61,675 nt of DNA from positions 48,541 to 110,215 of the forward strand of contig NZ_JAKNQY010000021.1 of NCBI RefSeq assembly GCF_024494355.1, read 5' to 3'. The first letter of the stretch is position 1, and each line of letters opens with the position of its first letter. A program made the position numbers and the translations under genes. The stretch comes from Pseudomonas sp. Q11 (GTDB lineage Bacteria > Pseudomonadota > Gammaproteobacteria > Pseudomonadales > Pseudomonadaceae). The notes beneath the pieces are model-generated. The model made no database searches. It was not told the origin of the DNA and saw nothing but the letters and a program-made list of their open reading frames with translations. Shown here one piece after another: positions 41,385 to 51,135 of the stretch.

Positions 41385-42860
41385 ATGTGGCGTGAAACCA
41401 AAATTCTCCTGATCGATGACGATAGCGTCCGCCGCCGTGATTTGGCGGTGATCTTAAATTTTCTTGGCGAAGAAAATTTACCCTGCGGAAGCCATGACTG
41501 GCAGCAGGCCGTCGGCTCTTTGTCGTCCAGTCGTGAAATCATTTGCGTCCTTATCGGGACGGTAAACGCACCCGCAACGCTTTTGGGCTTGCTAAAGACA
41601 CTCTCAACCTGGGATGAGTTCCTTCCGGTTTTGTTAATGGGCGAAAATTCTTCCGTTGACTTGCCTGAAGACCAGCGTCGGCGGGTGCTTTCCACGTTGG
41701 AAATGCCGCCCAGCTACAGCAAATTGCTCGATTCGCTGCACCGCGCCCAGGTTTATCGCGAAATGTACGACCAGGCTCGCGAGCGCGGCCGGCATCGCGA
41801 ACCCAACCTTTTCCGCAGCCTCGTCGGCACCAGTCGTGCCATCCAGCATGTGCGCCAGATGATGCAGCAGGTCGCCGATACGGACGCCAGCGTGTTGATC
41901 CTGGGTGAGTCGGGCACCGGCAAGGAAGTGGTTGCGCGTAACCTGCATTACCACTCCAAGCGTCGCGAAGCGCCGTTCGTGCCGGTCAACTGTGGCGCGA
42001 TCCCGGCCGAGTTGCTGGAGAGCGAGCTGTTCGGGCATGAGAAGGGCGCCTTCACCGGCGCCATCACCAGCCGGGCTGGGCGGTTCGAGCTGGCCAACGG
42101 CGGTACGCTGTTTCTCGATGAAATCGGTGATATGCCGTTGCCGATGCAGGTCAAGTTGCTGCGAGTCTTGCAAGAGCGCACCTTCGAGCGCGTGGGCAGC
42201 AACAAGACCCAGAGCGTCGATGTGCGAATCATTGCCGCGACCCACAAGAACCTCGAGAGCATGATCGAGGTGGGCAGTTTCCGCGAAGACCTCTATTACC
42301 GCCTCAATGTATTCCCGATTGAAATGGCGCCGCTGCGTGAGCGGGTCGAAGACATCCCGCTGCTGATGAACGAACTGATTTCGCGCATGGAGCACGAAAA
42401 GCGCGGTTCGATCCGTTTCAACTCGGCGGCAATCATGTCCCTGTGCCGTCACGGCTGGCCGGGTAACGTTCGTGAGCTGGCCAACCTGGTCGAGCGTATG
42501 GCGATCATGCATCCCTACGGGGTGATCGGCGTGGTCGAGTTGCCGAAGAAATTCCGCTATGTCGACGATGAAGACGAGCAAATGGTCGATAGCCTGCGCA
42601 GCGATCTGGAAGAGCGGGTGGCGATCAACGGCCATACGCCGGACTTCACCACCCATGCCCTGCTGCCGCCAGAAGGCCTTGATCTCAAGGATTATCTGGG
42701 AGGCCTGGAGCAGGGTCTTATCCAGCAGGCCTTGGACGATGCCAACGGTATCGTGGCTCGCGCCGCCGAACGCCTGCGCATCCGTCGTACCACTCTGGTG
42801 GAGAAGATGCGCAAGTACGGCATGAGCCGTCGCGAAGGAGATGAACAGGCGGATGATTGA
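41385..42860 (+). CDS. fleQ: Master flagellar regulator FleQ
   Basis: A 491-residue sigma-54 enhancer-binding protein at the top of the Pseudomonas flagellar cascade. It is also a c-di-GMP receptor that switches polysaccharide genes. The N-terminal receiver-like domain (1-120) lacks a phosphorylatable Asp (VLIGTVNAP). The AAA+ domain has Walker A GESGTGKE at 174-181 and an intact GAFTGA at 221-226. The C-terminal Fis-type HTH is AAERLRIRRTTLVEKMRKYG. Start MWRETKILLIDDD is family-typical. A 169-bp upstream region holds no strong promoter that I can name. Confidence 0.97.
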   Translation: MWRETKILLIDDDSVRRRDLAVILNFLGEENLPCGSHDWQQAVGSLSSSREIICVLIGTVNAPATLLGLLKTLSTWDEFLPVLLMGENSSVDLPEDQRRRVLSTLEMPPSYSKLLDSLHRAQVYREMYDQARERGRHREPNLFRSLVGTSRAIQHVRQMMQQVADTDASVLILGESGTGKEVVARNLHYHSKRREAPFVPVNCGAIPAELLESELFGHEKGAFTGAITSRAGRFELANGGTLFLDEIGDMPLPMQVKLLRVLQERTFERVGSNKTQSVDVRIIAATHKNLESMIEVGSFREDLYYRLNVFPIEMAPLRERVEDIPLLMNELISRMEHEKRGSIRFNSAAIMSLCRHGWPGNVRELANLVERMAIMHPYGVIGVVELPKKFRYVDDEDEQMVDSLRSDLEERVAINGHTPDFTTHALLPPEGLDLKDYLGGLEQGLIQQALDDANGIVARAAERLRIRRTTLVEKMRKYGMSRREGDEQADD

Positions 42861-42873
42861 CGCCTGTTTTTCA

Positions 42874-42901
42874 ACCGTCTGATTTTCAGGCGGTTTTTTT
42901 T
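42874..42901 (+). terminator. Intrinsic terminator after fleQ
   Basis: ACCGTCTG and CAGGCGGT form an eight-pair stem (one G-T pair) around an ATTTT loop, followed by eight T residues. It directly abuts the fleS promoter. Confidence 0.85.
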
Positions 42902-42917
42902 CGGCACGGGTATTGCT
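42902..42917 (+). promoter_or_regulatory. Sigma-54 promoter of fleSR
   Basis: CGGCACGGGTATTGCT matches the -24/-12 consensus TGGCACG-N4-TTGCW at all but the first base with GG-N10-GC spacing. It lies 54 bases before fleS; fleSR is a known FleQ/RpoN target. Confidence 0.9.
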
Positions 42918-42970
42918 ACATCCCTCGCAACGTTCCGTTTAACTGACGGTCAGCCAAGCGAGAGAGCACG

Positions 42971-44179
42971 ATGACCCAAGTCGCCCAGATATCCCCTGTC
43001 CCCGAGTCGGGGCTCATGCCGTCCGCCGAACAGGCAAGCCGGGTTGGACTTGAGCAGGCCTTTTCGCTGTTCAGCCAGATGTCCAGCCAGTTGACCGATT
43101 CCTACAGCCTGCTCGAAGCCCGTGTCACCGAGCTCAAGGGCGAACTGGCAGTGGTCAGCGCCCAGCGTATGCAGGAATTGGCGGAAAAGGAACGGCTGGC
43201 CAATCGGCTGCAAAATCTCCTCGATCTTTTGCCCGGTGGCGTTATCGTCATCGATGCTCATGGGCGTGTGCGCGAAGCCAATCCGGCGGCCTGCGAGCTG
43301 CTCGGCCTGCCGCTGGAGGGCGAGTTGTGGCGGCACGTCATTGCCCGCTGCTTCGCCCCGCGTGAAGACGACGGCCATGAAGTATCCCTCAAGGACGGCC
43401 GACGCCTCTCCATCTCTACTCGTTCATTGGATGCCGAGCCCGGGCAACTGGTGTTGCTCAACGACCTGACTGAAACCCGTCACTTGCAAGATCAACTGGC
43501 CCGCCATGAACGCCTGTCGTCCCTGGGGCGGATGGTCGCCTCGCTGGCTCATCAGATTCGTACGCCGCTGTCGGCCGCCCTGCTGTACGCCAGTCATCTG
43601 ACCGAGCAGCAGTTGCCGATGGAAACCCAGCAGCGCTTCGCCGGGCGCCTGAAAGAGCGTCTGCACGAGCTGGAACATCAGGTGCGCGACATGCTGGTGT
43701 TCGCCCGTGGCGAGTTGCCACTTACCGATCGCGTTACCCCCAAGGCCTTGTTGCAATCCTTGCAAGCTGCTGCGTTGACCCATGTGCAGGACCTGCCGAT
43801 TCGCTGGCAATGCGACAGTCATGCCGGCGAAGTGTTGTGCAACCGCGACACCCTGGTAGGCGCGGTGTTGAATCTTATTGAAAACGCGATCCAGGCCAGT
43901 GGCGGCGATGTCCGGTTGAAAGTGCACTTGTACACACGGGGCGATACCTTGCGTTTATGTGTCAGTGACAGTGGTAGCGGCATCGAGCCTGGCGTGCTGA
44001 CGCGTTTGGGCGAACCCTTCTTTACGACCAAAACCACGGGCACGGGCCTGGGCCTGACCGTAGTCAAGGCAGTGGCTCGTGCTCATCAGGGAGAATTGCA
44101 ACTGCGCTCGCGTCTGGGGCGTGGCACCTGTGCGCTGGTGCTTCTGCCGTTGTTTTCCAGTGCGCCGGGAGTGGAGTGA
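42971..44179 (+). CDS. fleS: Flagellar sensor histidine kinase FleS
   Basis: A 402-residue cytoplasmic kinase without membrane segments. Order: N-terminal coiled coil (EKERLANRLQNLLDL), PAS domain (about 80-175, GVIVIDAHGRVREANPAACE), HisKA domain with phosphorylated H194 in LAHQIRTPLSAAL, and HATPase domain with NLIENAIQA, SDSGSGIEPGVL and TTGTGLGLTVVKAV. It phosphorylates FleR to activate middle flagellar operons. Followed at six bases by fleR. Confidence 0.95.
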   Translation: MTQVAQISPVPESGLMPSAEQASRVGLEQAFSLFSQMSSQLTDSYSLLEARVTELKGELAVVSAQRMQELAEKERLANRLQNLLDLLPGGVIVIDAHGRVREANPAACELLGLPLEGELWRHVIARCFAPREDDGHEVSLKDGRRLSISTRSLDAEPGQLVLLNDLTETRHLQDQLARHERLSSLGRMVASLAHQIRTPLSAALLYASHLTEQQLPMETQQRFAGRLKERLHELEHQVRDMLVFARGELPLTDRVTPKALLQSLQAAALTHVQDLPIRWQCDSHAGEVLCNRDTLVGAVLNLIENAIQASGGDVRLKVHLYTRGDTLRLCVSDSGSGIEPGVLTRLGEPFFTTKTTGTGLGLTVVKAVARAHQGELQLRSRLGRGTCALVLLPLFSSAPGVE

Positions 44180-44184
44180 AGGTC

Positions 44185-45573
44185 ATGGCAATCAAGGTGT
44201 TACTGGTTGAGGATGACCGGGCCCTGCGCGAAGCGCTGGCCGATACGCTGGTGCTGGCCGGGCACGATTACACCGCCGTCGGTTCGGCCGAAGATGCTTT
44301 GTTGGCGGTGGCGCAAGAGACCTTCGGCCTGGTGGTCAGTGACGTCAACATGCCGGGCATGGATGGTCATCAACTGCTCGGGCTGTTGCGCGCCCGTCAG
44401 CCGCAATTGCCAGTATTGCTGATGACGGCCCACGGCGCCGTCGAGCGTGCGGTGGATGCCATGCGCCAGGGGGCTGCGGATTATCTGGTCAAGCCGTTCG
44501 AGCCCAAGGCGCTGTTGGACCTGGTGGCCCGCCATGCGCTGGGCAGCCCGGCTGTCGAGGGTGAAGGCCCGGTGGCGATCGAGCCGGCCAGCGCACAGTT
44601 GCTGGAGTTGGCCGCGCGGGTGGCTCGTAGCGACTCAACTGTGTTGATTTCCGGCGAATCCGGCACCGGCAAGGAGGTGCTGGCGCGTTACATTCACCAG
44701 CAATCCCGGCGCGCCAGCGAGCCGTTTATTGCCATCAACTGTGCGGCGATTCCCGACAATATGCTTGAGGCGACGCTGTTCGGCCATGAAAAGGGTTCGT
44801 TCACTGGCGCCATCTCGGCCCAGGCCGGCAAGTTCGAGCAAGCCGATCGTGGCACCATTTTGCTCGATGAAATATCCGAAATGCCCTTGGGCCTGCAAGC
44901 CAAGCTATTGCGCGTGTTGCAGGAGCGGGAAGTGGAGCGGGTCGGCGCGCGCAAGCCTATCAGTCTGGATATCCGCGTGGTCGCGACCACTAACCGCGAC
45001 CTGGCCGGCGAAGTGGCCGCAGGGCGTTTTCGCGAAGACCTTTACTACCGCCTGTCAGTATTTCCGCTGGCTTGGCGGCCGTTGCGCGAGCGCACCGCCG
45101 ATATTCTGCCGCTGGCCGAGCGTCTGCTGACCAAGCACGTCAATAAAATGAAGCACGCGGCAGCCAGACTGTCCCCCGAAGCCCAGGCCTTTCTGATTGC
45201 CTACCGTTGGCCAGGCAATGTACGGGAGCTGGATAACGCCATTCAGCGGGCATTGATTCTGCAGCAGGGCGGTTTGATCCAGCCGGAAGATTTCTGCCTG
45301 AGCGGCCCGGTAGCCTGCGCGCCATTGCCGACAGTGGCCCCGACACCTGCGTTCACGCCGCCGGTTGAGGTGGATGCTGAGTCGGCCGGCGCTCTGGGAG
45401 ATGACCTGCGCCGTCGCGAGTTCCAGATGATCATCGATACCCTGCGGGCCGAGCGTGGCCGTCGCAAGGAAGCGGCTGAGCGCCTGGGGATCAGCCCGCG
45501 CACCCTGCGTTACAAGCTGGCGCAAATGCGTGATGCCGGCATGGACGTCGAGGCCTATCTGTTCGCCAGTTGA
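44185..45573 (+). CDS. fleR: Flagellar response regulator FleR
   Basis: A 462-residue NtrC-type regulator. The receiver domain has phospho-acceptor D53 (VVSDVNMPGMDG). The AAA+ domain has Walker A GESGTGKE near 157 and a GSFTGA sigma-54 loop. The C-terminal HTH is KEAAERLGISPRTLRYKLAQM. With FleS it activates class III flagellar genes such as flgFGHIJKL, fliE and downstream operons from RpoN promoters. ATG 44185 follows GTGAAGG; GTG 44176 is an alternative. Confidence 0.95.
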   Translation: MAIKVLLVEDDRALREALADTLVLAGHDYTAVGSAEDALLAVAQETFGLVVSDVNMPGMDGHQLLGLLRARQPQLPVLLMTAHGAVERAVDAMRQGAADYLVKPFEPKALLDLVARHALGSPAVEGEGPVAIEPASAQLLELAARVARSDSTVLISGESGTGKEVLARYIHQQSRRASEPFIAINCAAIPDNMLEATLFGHEKGSFTGAISAQAGKFEQADRGTILLDEISEMPLGLQAKLLRVLQEREVERVGARKPISLDIRVVATTNRDLAGEVAAGRFREDLYYRLSVFPLAWRPLRERTADILPLAERLLTKHVNKMKHAAARLSPEAQAFLIAYRWPGNVRELDNAIQRALILQQGGLIQPEDFCLSGPVACAPLPTVAPTPAFTPPVEVDAESAGALGDDLRRREFQMIIDTLRAERGRRKEAAERLGISPRTLRYKLAQMRDAGMDVEAYLFAS

Positions 45574-45595
45574 GCGGTGTGCAACCGAATATCCC

Positions 45596-45686
45596 TTGTG
45601 GGAGCGGGCTTGCTCGCGAAAGCGATTTGCCAGTCTCCGTTGCATTGACTGAACCACCGCCTTCGCGAGCAAGCCCGCTCCCACAT
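45596..45686. repeat. Inverted REP pair between fleR and fliE
   Basis: TGTGGGAGCGGGCTTGCTCGCGAAAGCG on the left is mirrored by CTTCGCGAGCAAGCCCGCTCCCACA on the right, with about 40 bases between. It lies just after fleR and before the fliE promoter. Confidence 0.88.
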
Positions 45687-45712
45687 GCATTTGTTTTCCA
45701 TGGCCACGGAGC

Positions 45713-45728
45713 TGGCACCCTTGTTGCT
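45713..45728 (+). promoter_or_regulatory. Sigma-54 promoter of the fliE operon
   Basis: TGGCACCCTTGTTGCT is a near-perfect -24/-12 promoter (only the seventh base differs from consensus), GG-N10-GC spacing, 62 bases before fliE. Confidence 0.92.
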
Positions 45729-45789
45729 AATACCTGTGTACCCGCTGAGTAAGTGTCAAAAAAATGCGGGCCGCCAGAGAGAGTAGACC

Positions 45790-46116
45790 ATGAGCCAAGG
45801 TATTGAATTTAATCGGTTGATGCTGGACATGCGGGCCATGCAAATGGACGCCATGGCACAGCCTAAGTCGGTCGCGGTCCCAGAAGTGGGCGGCAGCAGT
45901 TTTTCCGACATGCTCGGTCAAGCCGTCAATAAAGTGAACGATACCCAGCAGGCATCGAGTCAATTGGCCAGTGCTTTCGAGATTGGCAAAAGTGGCGTCG
46001 ATCTGACGGACGTGATGATCTCTTCGCAGAAAGCCAGTGTCTCGTTTCAGGCGTTGACCCAAGTACGCAACAAACTGGTTCAAGCCTACCAAGACATCAT
46101 GCAGATGCCGGTCTAA
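45790..46116 (+). CDS. fliE: Hook-basal body protein FliE
   Basis: A 108-residue rod-base protein linking the MS ring to the proximal rod. The C-terminal SFQALTQVRNKLVQAYQDIM signature is diagnostic. First gene of fliEFGHIJ behind a strong sigma-54 promoter. Confidence 0.96.
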   Translation: MSQGIEFNRLMLDMRAMQMDAMAQPKSVAVPEVGGSSFSDMLGQAVNKVNDTQQASSQLASAFEIGKSGVDLTDVMISSQKASVSFQALTQVRNKLVQAYQDIMQMPV

Positions 46117-46131
46117 GGAAATTATTGAGTC

Positions 46132-47916
46132 ATGGCAGAAGCAGTCGTAGATAACGTTCCGGCCAAGGCCACCCCGCCCGACGGCAAACCGCCGCTGTTC
46201 GGTCTGTCCTTCCTGGAAAACCTCTCCGAGATGACCATGCTGCGTCAGGTGGGCCTGTTGGTCGGTCTGGCTGCGAGCGTGGCGATCGGGTTTGCCGTGG
46301 TGCTGTGGTCCCAGCAGCCGGACTACCGTCCTTTGTACGGCAGCCTGGAGGGTATGGACGCCAAGCAAGTCATGGAGACCCTGGCTGCCGCCGACATTCC
46401 TTATACCGTCGAACCCAATTCCGGCGCCTTGCTGGTCAAGGCCGATGACGTTGCTCGTGCGCGCCTCAAGCTCGCCGCTGCCGGCGTAACGCCCAGCGAC
46501 GGCAATATCGGTTTCGAGATCCTCGACAAGGACCAGGGCCTGGGTACCAGCCAGTTCATGGAGGCGACCCGTTATCGTCGCGGCCTTGAAGGCGAATTGG
46601 CGCGTACCATTGCCAGCCTGAACAACGTCAAGGGTGCCCGTGTGCACCTGGCGATTCCCAAAAGCTCGGTGTTTGTGCGCGATGAGCGCAAGCCGAGTGC
46701 TTCGGTACTGGTAGAACTGTATTCCGGCCGCTCCCTGGAGCCGGGCCAGGTCGTGGCCATCGTCAATCTGGTGGCGACCAGTGTTCCCGAATTGAGCAAA
46801 TCCCAGATCACGGTGGTCGACCAGAAAGGCAACCTGTTGTCTGATCAGGCAGAGAACTCTGCGCTGACCATGGCCGGCAAGCAATTCGATTACAGCCGTC
46901 GCATGGAAGGCATGCTGACCCAGCGGGTACACAACATCCTGCAACCGATCCTGGGTAACGACCGCTACAAGGCCGAGGTGTCGGCCGATGTGGATTTCAG
47001 CTCCGTTGAATCGACGTCCGAACAATTCAACCCCGATCAACCGGCGTTGCGCAGCGAGCAGTCGGTAAACGAGCAACGCACCGCCAGCAATGGCCCGCAA
47101 GGTGTGCCTGGTGCGCTTAGCAACCAGCCGCCGTCGCCGGCTGCTGCTCCGCAAGTCGCGGGGGGCGCTGCTGCGGCGGCAGGCATGGTGCAACCAGGCC
47201 AGCCTCTGATCGATGCCAACGGCCAGCAGATCATGGATCCGGCCACCGGTCAGCCCATGCTGGCGCCGTACCCGGCCGACAAGCGTCAACAATCGACCAA
47301 GAACTTCGAGCTTGATCGTTCCATCAGCCACACCAAGCAACAGCAGGGCCGTTTGAATCGCCTGTCGGTCGCGGTGGTGGTGGACGATCAGGTCAAGATC
47401 AACCCGGCCAATGGCGAAACCAGCCGTGCCCCGTGGAGCGCCGACGAATTGGCGCGCTTCACTCGCCTGGTGCAGGACGCCGTGGGTTTCGACGCCAGCC
47501 GTGGCGATAGCGTGAGCGTGATCAACGTACCGTTCTCCCAGGAGCGCGGCGAAGAAATCGCCGACATTCCGTTTTATTCGCAACCCTGGTTCTGGGATGT
47601 GGTCAAGCAAGTATTGGGTGTGCTGTTCATCCTGATACTGGTGTTCGGCGTGCTGCGTCCGGTGCTCAACAACATCACCGGTGGTGGCAAGAACAAGCAG
47701 TTGGCTGGCTTGGGTGATGTAGAGCTGGGAGGCATGGGCGGCCTGGATGGCGAATTGGCCAATGATCGCGTCAGCCTCGGTGGGCCGCAGAGCATTCTGC
47801 TGCCAAGCCCGAGCGAAGGCTATGACGCTCAGTTGAACGCTATCAAGAGTCTGGTGGCGGAAGACCCGGGTCGTGTGGCCCAGGTCGTGAAAGAGTGGAT
47901 TAACGCAGATGAGTGA
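46132..47916 (+). CDS. fliF: Flagellar MS-ring protein FliF
   Basis: A 594-residue inner-membrane protein forming the MS ring. Transmembrane helices are at about 37-60 (GLLVGLAASVAIGFAVVLW) and about 488-508 (VVKQVLGVLFILILVFGVL). The periplasmic ring-building motifs lie between, with an extra Pro/Ala/Gly-rich loop (about 320-360) typical of Pseudomonas. The C-terminal tail binds FliG. It overlaps fliG by eight bases. Confidence 0.96.
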   Translation: MAEAVVDNVPAKATPPDGKPPLFGLSFLENLSEMTMLRQVGLLVGLAASVAIGFAVVLWSQQPDYRPLYGSLEGMDAKQVMETLAAADIPYTVEPNSGALLVKADDVARARLKLAAAGVTPSDGNIGFEILDKDQGLGTSQFMEATRYRRGLEGELARTIASLNNVKGARVHLAIPKSSVFVRDERKPSASVLVELYSGRSLEPGQVVAIVNLVATSVPELSKSQITVVDQKGNLLSDQAENSALTMAGKQFDYSRRMEGMLTQRVHNILQPILGNDRYKAEVSADVDFSSVESTSEQFNPDQPALRSEQSVNEQRTASNGPQGVPGALSNQPPSPAAAPQVAGGAAAAAGMVQPGQPLIDANGQQIMDPATGQPMLAPYPADKRQQSTKNFELDRSISHTKQQQGRLNRLSVAVVVDDQVKINPANGETSRAPWSADELARFTRLVQDAVGFDASRGDSVSVINVPFSQERGEEIADIPFYSQPWFWDVVKQVLGVLFILILVFGVLRPVLNNITGGGKNKQLAGLGDVELGGMGGLDGELANDRVSLGGPQSILLPSPSEGYDAQLNAIKSLVAEDPGRVAQVVKEWINADE

Positions 47917-48928
47917 TAATCGAGCCGCTGTTGCCAAATTGTCCCGGGTCGACAAAGCCGCGATTTTGCTGCTGTCCCTGGGTTCGACCGATGCCGCGCA
48001 AGTGTTGCGTCACATGGGCCCCAAGGAGGTCCAGCGCGTGGGTGTGGCCATGGCGCAGATGGGCAACGTGCACCGTGAACAGGTCGAACAGGTGATGAGC
48101 GAGTTCGTCGACATCGTCGGCGACCAGACCAGCCTGGGCGTCGGTTCCGATGACTACGTGCGCAAAATGCTTACCCAGGCCCTGGGCGAGGACAAGGCCA
48201 ATGGCCTGATCGACCGGATTCTGCTGGGCGGTAATACCAGCGGCCTGGACAGCCTCAAGTGGATGGAGCCGCGCGCGGTGGCTGACGTGATTCGTTACGA
48301 GCACCCGCAGATCCAGGCGATCGTGGTGGCTTACCTCGACCCGGATCAGGCCGGTGAAGTGCTGGGCAACTTCGACCATAAGGTGCGCCTGGACATCATC
48401 CTGCGGGTGTCGTCGCTCAATACCGTGCAGCCGGCGGCCCTGAAAGAATTGAACCAGATTCTCGAGAAGCAGTTCTCGGGCAACTCCAATGCTTCGCGCA
48501 CCACCCTGGGTGGCATCAAGCGCGCGGCGGACATCATGAACTTCCTCGACAGTTCGATCGAAGGTCAGCTCATGGACTCGATCCGCGAGTTCGACGAGGA
48601 CCTGTCCGGTCAGATCGAAGACCTCATGTTCGTGTTCAACAACCTGTCCGATGTCGACGACCGCGGCATCCAGGCACTGTTGCGCGAAGTGTCCTCCGAC
48701 GTCCTGGTACTGGCCCTCAAGGGGTCGGACGAAGGCGTCAAGGAAAAAATCTTCAAGAACATGTCCAAACGAGCGGCCGAACTGTTGCGCGACGATCTCG
48801 AGGCCAAGGGCCCGGTACGTGTCAGCGATGTGGAAACCGCACAAAAGGAAATCCTCACCATCGCCCGCCGTATGGCCGAAGCCGGAGAGATCGTGCTCGG
48901 TGGCAAGGGCGGCGAAGAGATGATCTAA
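47909..48928 (+). CDS. fliG: Flagellar motor switch protein FliG
   Basis: A 339-residue rotor protein with N, middle and C domains joined by helices. The middle-domain EHPQ motif and the C-terminal torque helix (VLVLALKGSDEGVKEKIFKN, then MSKRAAELLRDDLEAKGPV) carry the charged residues that face the stators. Overlaps fliF; standard length. Confidence 0.97.
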   Translation: MSDNRAAVAKLSRVDKAAILLLSLGSTDAAQVLRHMGPKEVQRVGVAMAQMGNVHREQVEQVMSEFVDIVGDQTSLGVGSDDYVRKMLTQALGEDKANGLIDRILLGGNTSGLDSLKWMEPRAVADVIRYEHPQIQAIVVAYLDPDQAGEVLGNFDHKVRLDIILRVSSLNTVQPAALKELNQILEKQFSGNSNASRTTLGGIKRAADIMNFLDSSIEGQLMDSIREFDEDLSGQIEDLMFVFNNLSDVDDRGIQALLREVSSDVLVLALKGSDEGVKEKIFKNMSKRAAELLRDDLEAKGPVRVSDVETAQKEILTIARRMAEAGEIVLGGKGGEEMI

Positions 48929-48935
48929 GGTCGTT

Positions 48936-49781
48936 ATGTCTGCCAAGAGTGATGATTCACCCAGCGACCTGATCCGCGCTCGGGACGTCGGTGGTTTTGA
49001 CGTCTGGTCGCTGCCCAGCTTCGACCCCCACGTGCCCGAGCCTGAGCCGGAGCCTGAGGAAGAGCTGCCGGAAATGGAGGAGGTGCCGCTGGAGGAAGTC
49101 CAGCCACTGACTCTCGAAGAAGTCGAAAGCATTCGCCAGGAGGCCTACAACGAAGGCTTCGCCATTGGCGAAAAAGAAGGCTTCCATAGCACCACGCTCA
49201 AGGTTCGCCAGGAAGCCGACGCAGCGCTGACAGCCAAGCTCCGCGCGCTGGAATCGCTGATGCTCAACCTGTTCGAGCCCATCGCCGAACAGGACACTCA
49301 GATCGAGAAATCCCTGGTGGGGCTGGTGCAGCACATCACTCGACAAGTGATCCAGCGCGAACTGGCCGTTGATTCGAGCCAGATCGAACATGTCATGCGT
49401 GAAGCGCTCAAGCTTTTGCCGCTGGGCGTGGGCAATGTGCGGCTGTACATCAATCCTCAGGATTTCGAACTGGTCAAAGCACTGCGTGAGCGTCATGAGG
49501 AAACCTGGCGCATCGTCGAGGACGAATCCCTGCTGCCAGGCGGTTGCCGCGTAGAAACCGAGCACAGCCGCATTGATGCGACCATCGAAACCCGCATCAG
49601 CCAGATCATGGCCAAGCTCTTCGACCAATTGCACGAACAGGCGCTGCACCCGGCCGCTGCCGACCTGAGCCTGGAATTGCCAGATGAGCCTCAGGTCGTC
49701 ACCCATATTGATCCGGACGCCGCAGAATCGGATGCCCCTGAACTCAATACCCCTGAACTGGACGGCCGTGATGCGCCTTGA
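48936..49781 (+). CDS. fliH: Flagellar export stator FliH
   Basis: A 281-residue regulator of the FliI ATPase. An acidic N-terminal stretch (PEPEPEPEEELPEMEE) precedes the central glycine-spaced helix (AYNEGFAIGEKEGF) and the C-terminal V/A-ATPase E-subunit-like domain (GGCRVETEHSRIDATIETRI). It overlaps fliI by 11 bases. The C-terminal Asp/Glu/Pro tail is extra. Confidence 0.94.
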   Translation: MSAKSDDSPSDLIRARDVGGFDVWSLPSFDPHVPEPEPEPEEELPEMEEVPLEEVQPLTLEEVESIRQEAYNEGFAIGEKEGFHSTTLKVRQEADAALTAKLRALESLMLNLFEPIAEQDTQIEKSLVGLVQHITRQVIQRELAVDSSQIEHVMREALKLLPLGVGNVRLYINPQDFELVKALRERHEETWRIVEDESLLPGGCRVETEHSRIDATIETRISQIMAKLFDQLHEQALHPAAADLSLELPDEPQVVTHIDPDAAESDAPELNTPELDGRDAP

Positions 49782-51129
49782 GCGAACCAGCTTTGGCAAG
49801 CGTCTGGGTAGCTACGCCGAGGCCACCGAGCTGGCCGGACAGCCGATCCTGGAAGGCCGCCTGCTGCGCATGGTCGGCCTGACCCTTGAAGCCGAGGGCC
49901 TGCGTGCTGCCATGGGCAGTCGCTGCATGGTGATCAACGACGACAGTTATCACCCGGTGCAGGTCGAAGCCGAAGTCATGGGCTTTTCCGGCAGTAAGGT
50001 CTTTCTGATGCCGGTGGGCAGCGTCGCCGGTATCGCGCCTGGCGCGCGGGTTGTGCCTTTGGCCGACACCGGTCGGCTGCCCATGGGCATGAGCATGCTC
50101 GGCCGGGTGCTTGACGGTGCCGGGCGAGCGCTCGACGGCAAGGGCGGCATGAAGGCCGAAGATTGGGTGCCGATGGACGGCCCGACGATCAACCCCCTCA
50201 AGCGCGACCCCATCAGCGTACCGCTGGACGTGGGCATCCGTTGCATCAACGGCTTGTTGACGGTCGGACGCGGTCAGCGTCTGGGCCTGTTTGCCGGTAC
50301 GGGGGTGGGCAAGAGTGTGCTGCTGGGCATGATGACCCGTTTCACTGAAGCGGACATTATCGTGGTGGGGCTGATCGGCGAACGGGGTCGCGAGGTGAAG
50401 GAATTCATCGAGCACATCCTTGGCGAAGAGGGCCTCAAACGCTCAGTGGTCGTGGCTTCGCCGGCCGATGATGCGCCATTGATGCGCCTGCGGGCCGCTA
50501 TGTACTGCACGCGGATCGCCGAGTATTTTCGCGACAAGGGCAAGAATGTCCTGCTGCTGATGGACTCGTTGACCCGCTTCGCCCAGGCTCAGCGGGAAAT
50601 CGCCCTGGCCATCGGCGAGCCACCGGCCACCAAGGGCTATCCTCCCTCGGTATTTGCCAAGCTGCCCAAGCTGGTTGAGCGCGCGGGTAATGCGGAGAAG
50701 GGCGGCGGTTCGATCACGGCGTTCTATACCGTGCTGTCCGAAGGCGACGACCAGCAGGATCCCATTGCTGACTCGGCCCGTGGCGTGCTCGACGGTCACA
50801 TTGTGTTGTCCCGGCGCCTGGCCGAGGAGGGGCACTATCCGGCCATCGACATCGAGGCGTCCATCAGCCGGGTCATGCCGTCGGTCATCAGTGCCGAGCA
50901 CATGAAACGTGCCCAACAGTTCAAGCAATACTGGTCGCGCTATCAGCAAAGTCGCGATCTGATCAGTGTCGGTGCCTACGTGCCCGGCGGTGACCGCGAG
51001 ACCGATACGGCCATCAATCTCTATCCGGCAATGGCGGTTTACCTGCGCCAGAGCCTGAACGACAACATCGGTATGGGCGCCAGCGAAGCGCACCTGCAGA
51101 GCATCTTCACTCCGGTCGCTGGCGGGTAA
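49771..51129 (+). CDS. fliI: Flagellar export ATPase FliI
   Basis: A 452-residue F1-beta-like ATPase energising export. Walker A GTGVGKS is at 176-182, and the Walker B region is LLLMDSLTRFAQAQREIALA. The ATG at 49771 (MRLERTSFG) overlaps fliH by 11 bases; the longer frame from 49684 lies within fliH and is rejected. Confidence 0.97.
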   Translation: MRLERTSFGKRLGSYAEATELAGQPILEGRLLRMVGLTLEAEGLRAAMGSRCMVINDDSYHPVQVEAEVMGFSGSKVFLMPVGSVAGIAPGARVVPLADTGRLPMGMSMLGRVLDGAGRALDGKGGMKAEDWVPMDGPTINPLKRDPISVPLDVGIRCINGLLTVGRGQRLGLFAGTGVGKSVLLGMMTRFTEADIIVVGLIGERGREVKEFIEHILGEEGLKRSVVVASPADDAPLMRLRAAMYCTRIAEYFRDKGKNVLLLMDSLTRFAQAQREIALAIGEPPATKGYPPSVFAKLPKLVERAGNAEKGGGSITAFYTVLSEGDDQQDPIADSARGVLDGHIVLSRRLAEEGHYPAIDIEASISRVMPSVISAEHMKRAQQFKQYWSRYQQSRDLISVGAYVPGGDRETDTAINLYPAMAVYLRQSLNDNIGMGASEAHLQSIFTPVAGG

Positions 51130-51135
51130 CCGGCC

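Noticed and set aside
45727..47955. 742-codon open frame on the minus strand
   Set aside because: It is fully antisense to fliE and fliF, His/Gln/Arg-rich and without any domain pattern: a high-GC shadow frame.
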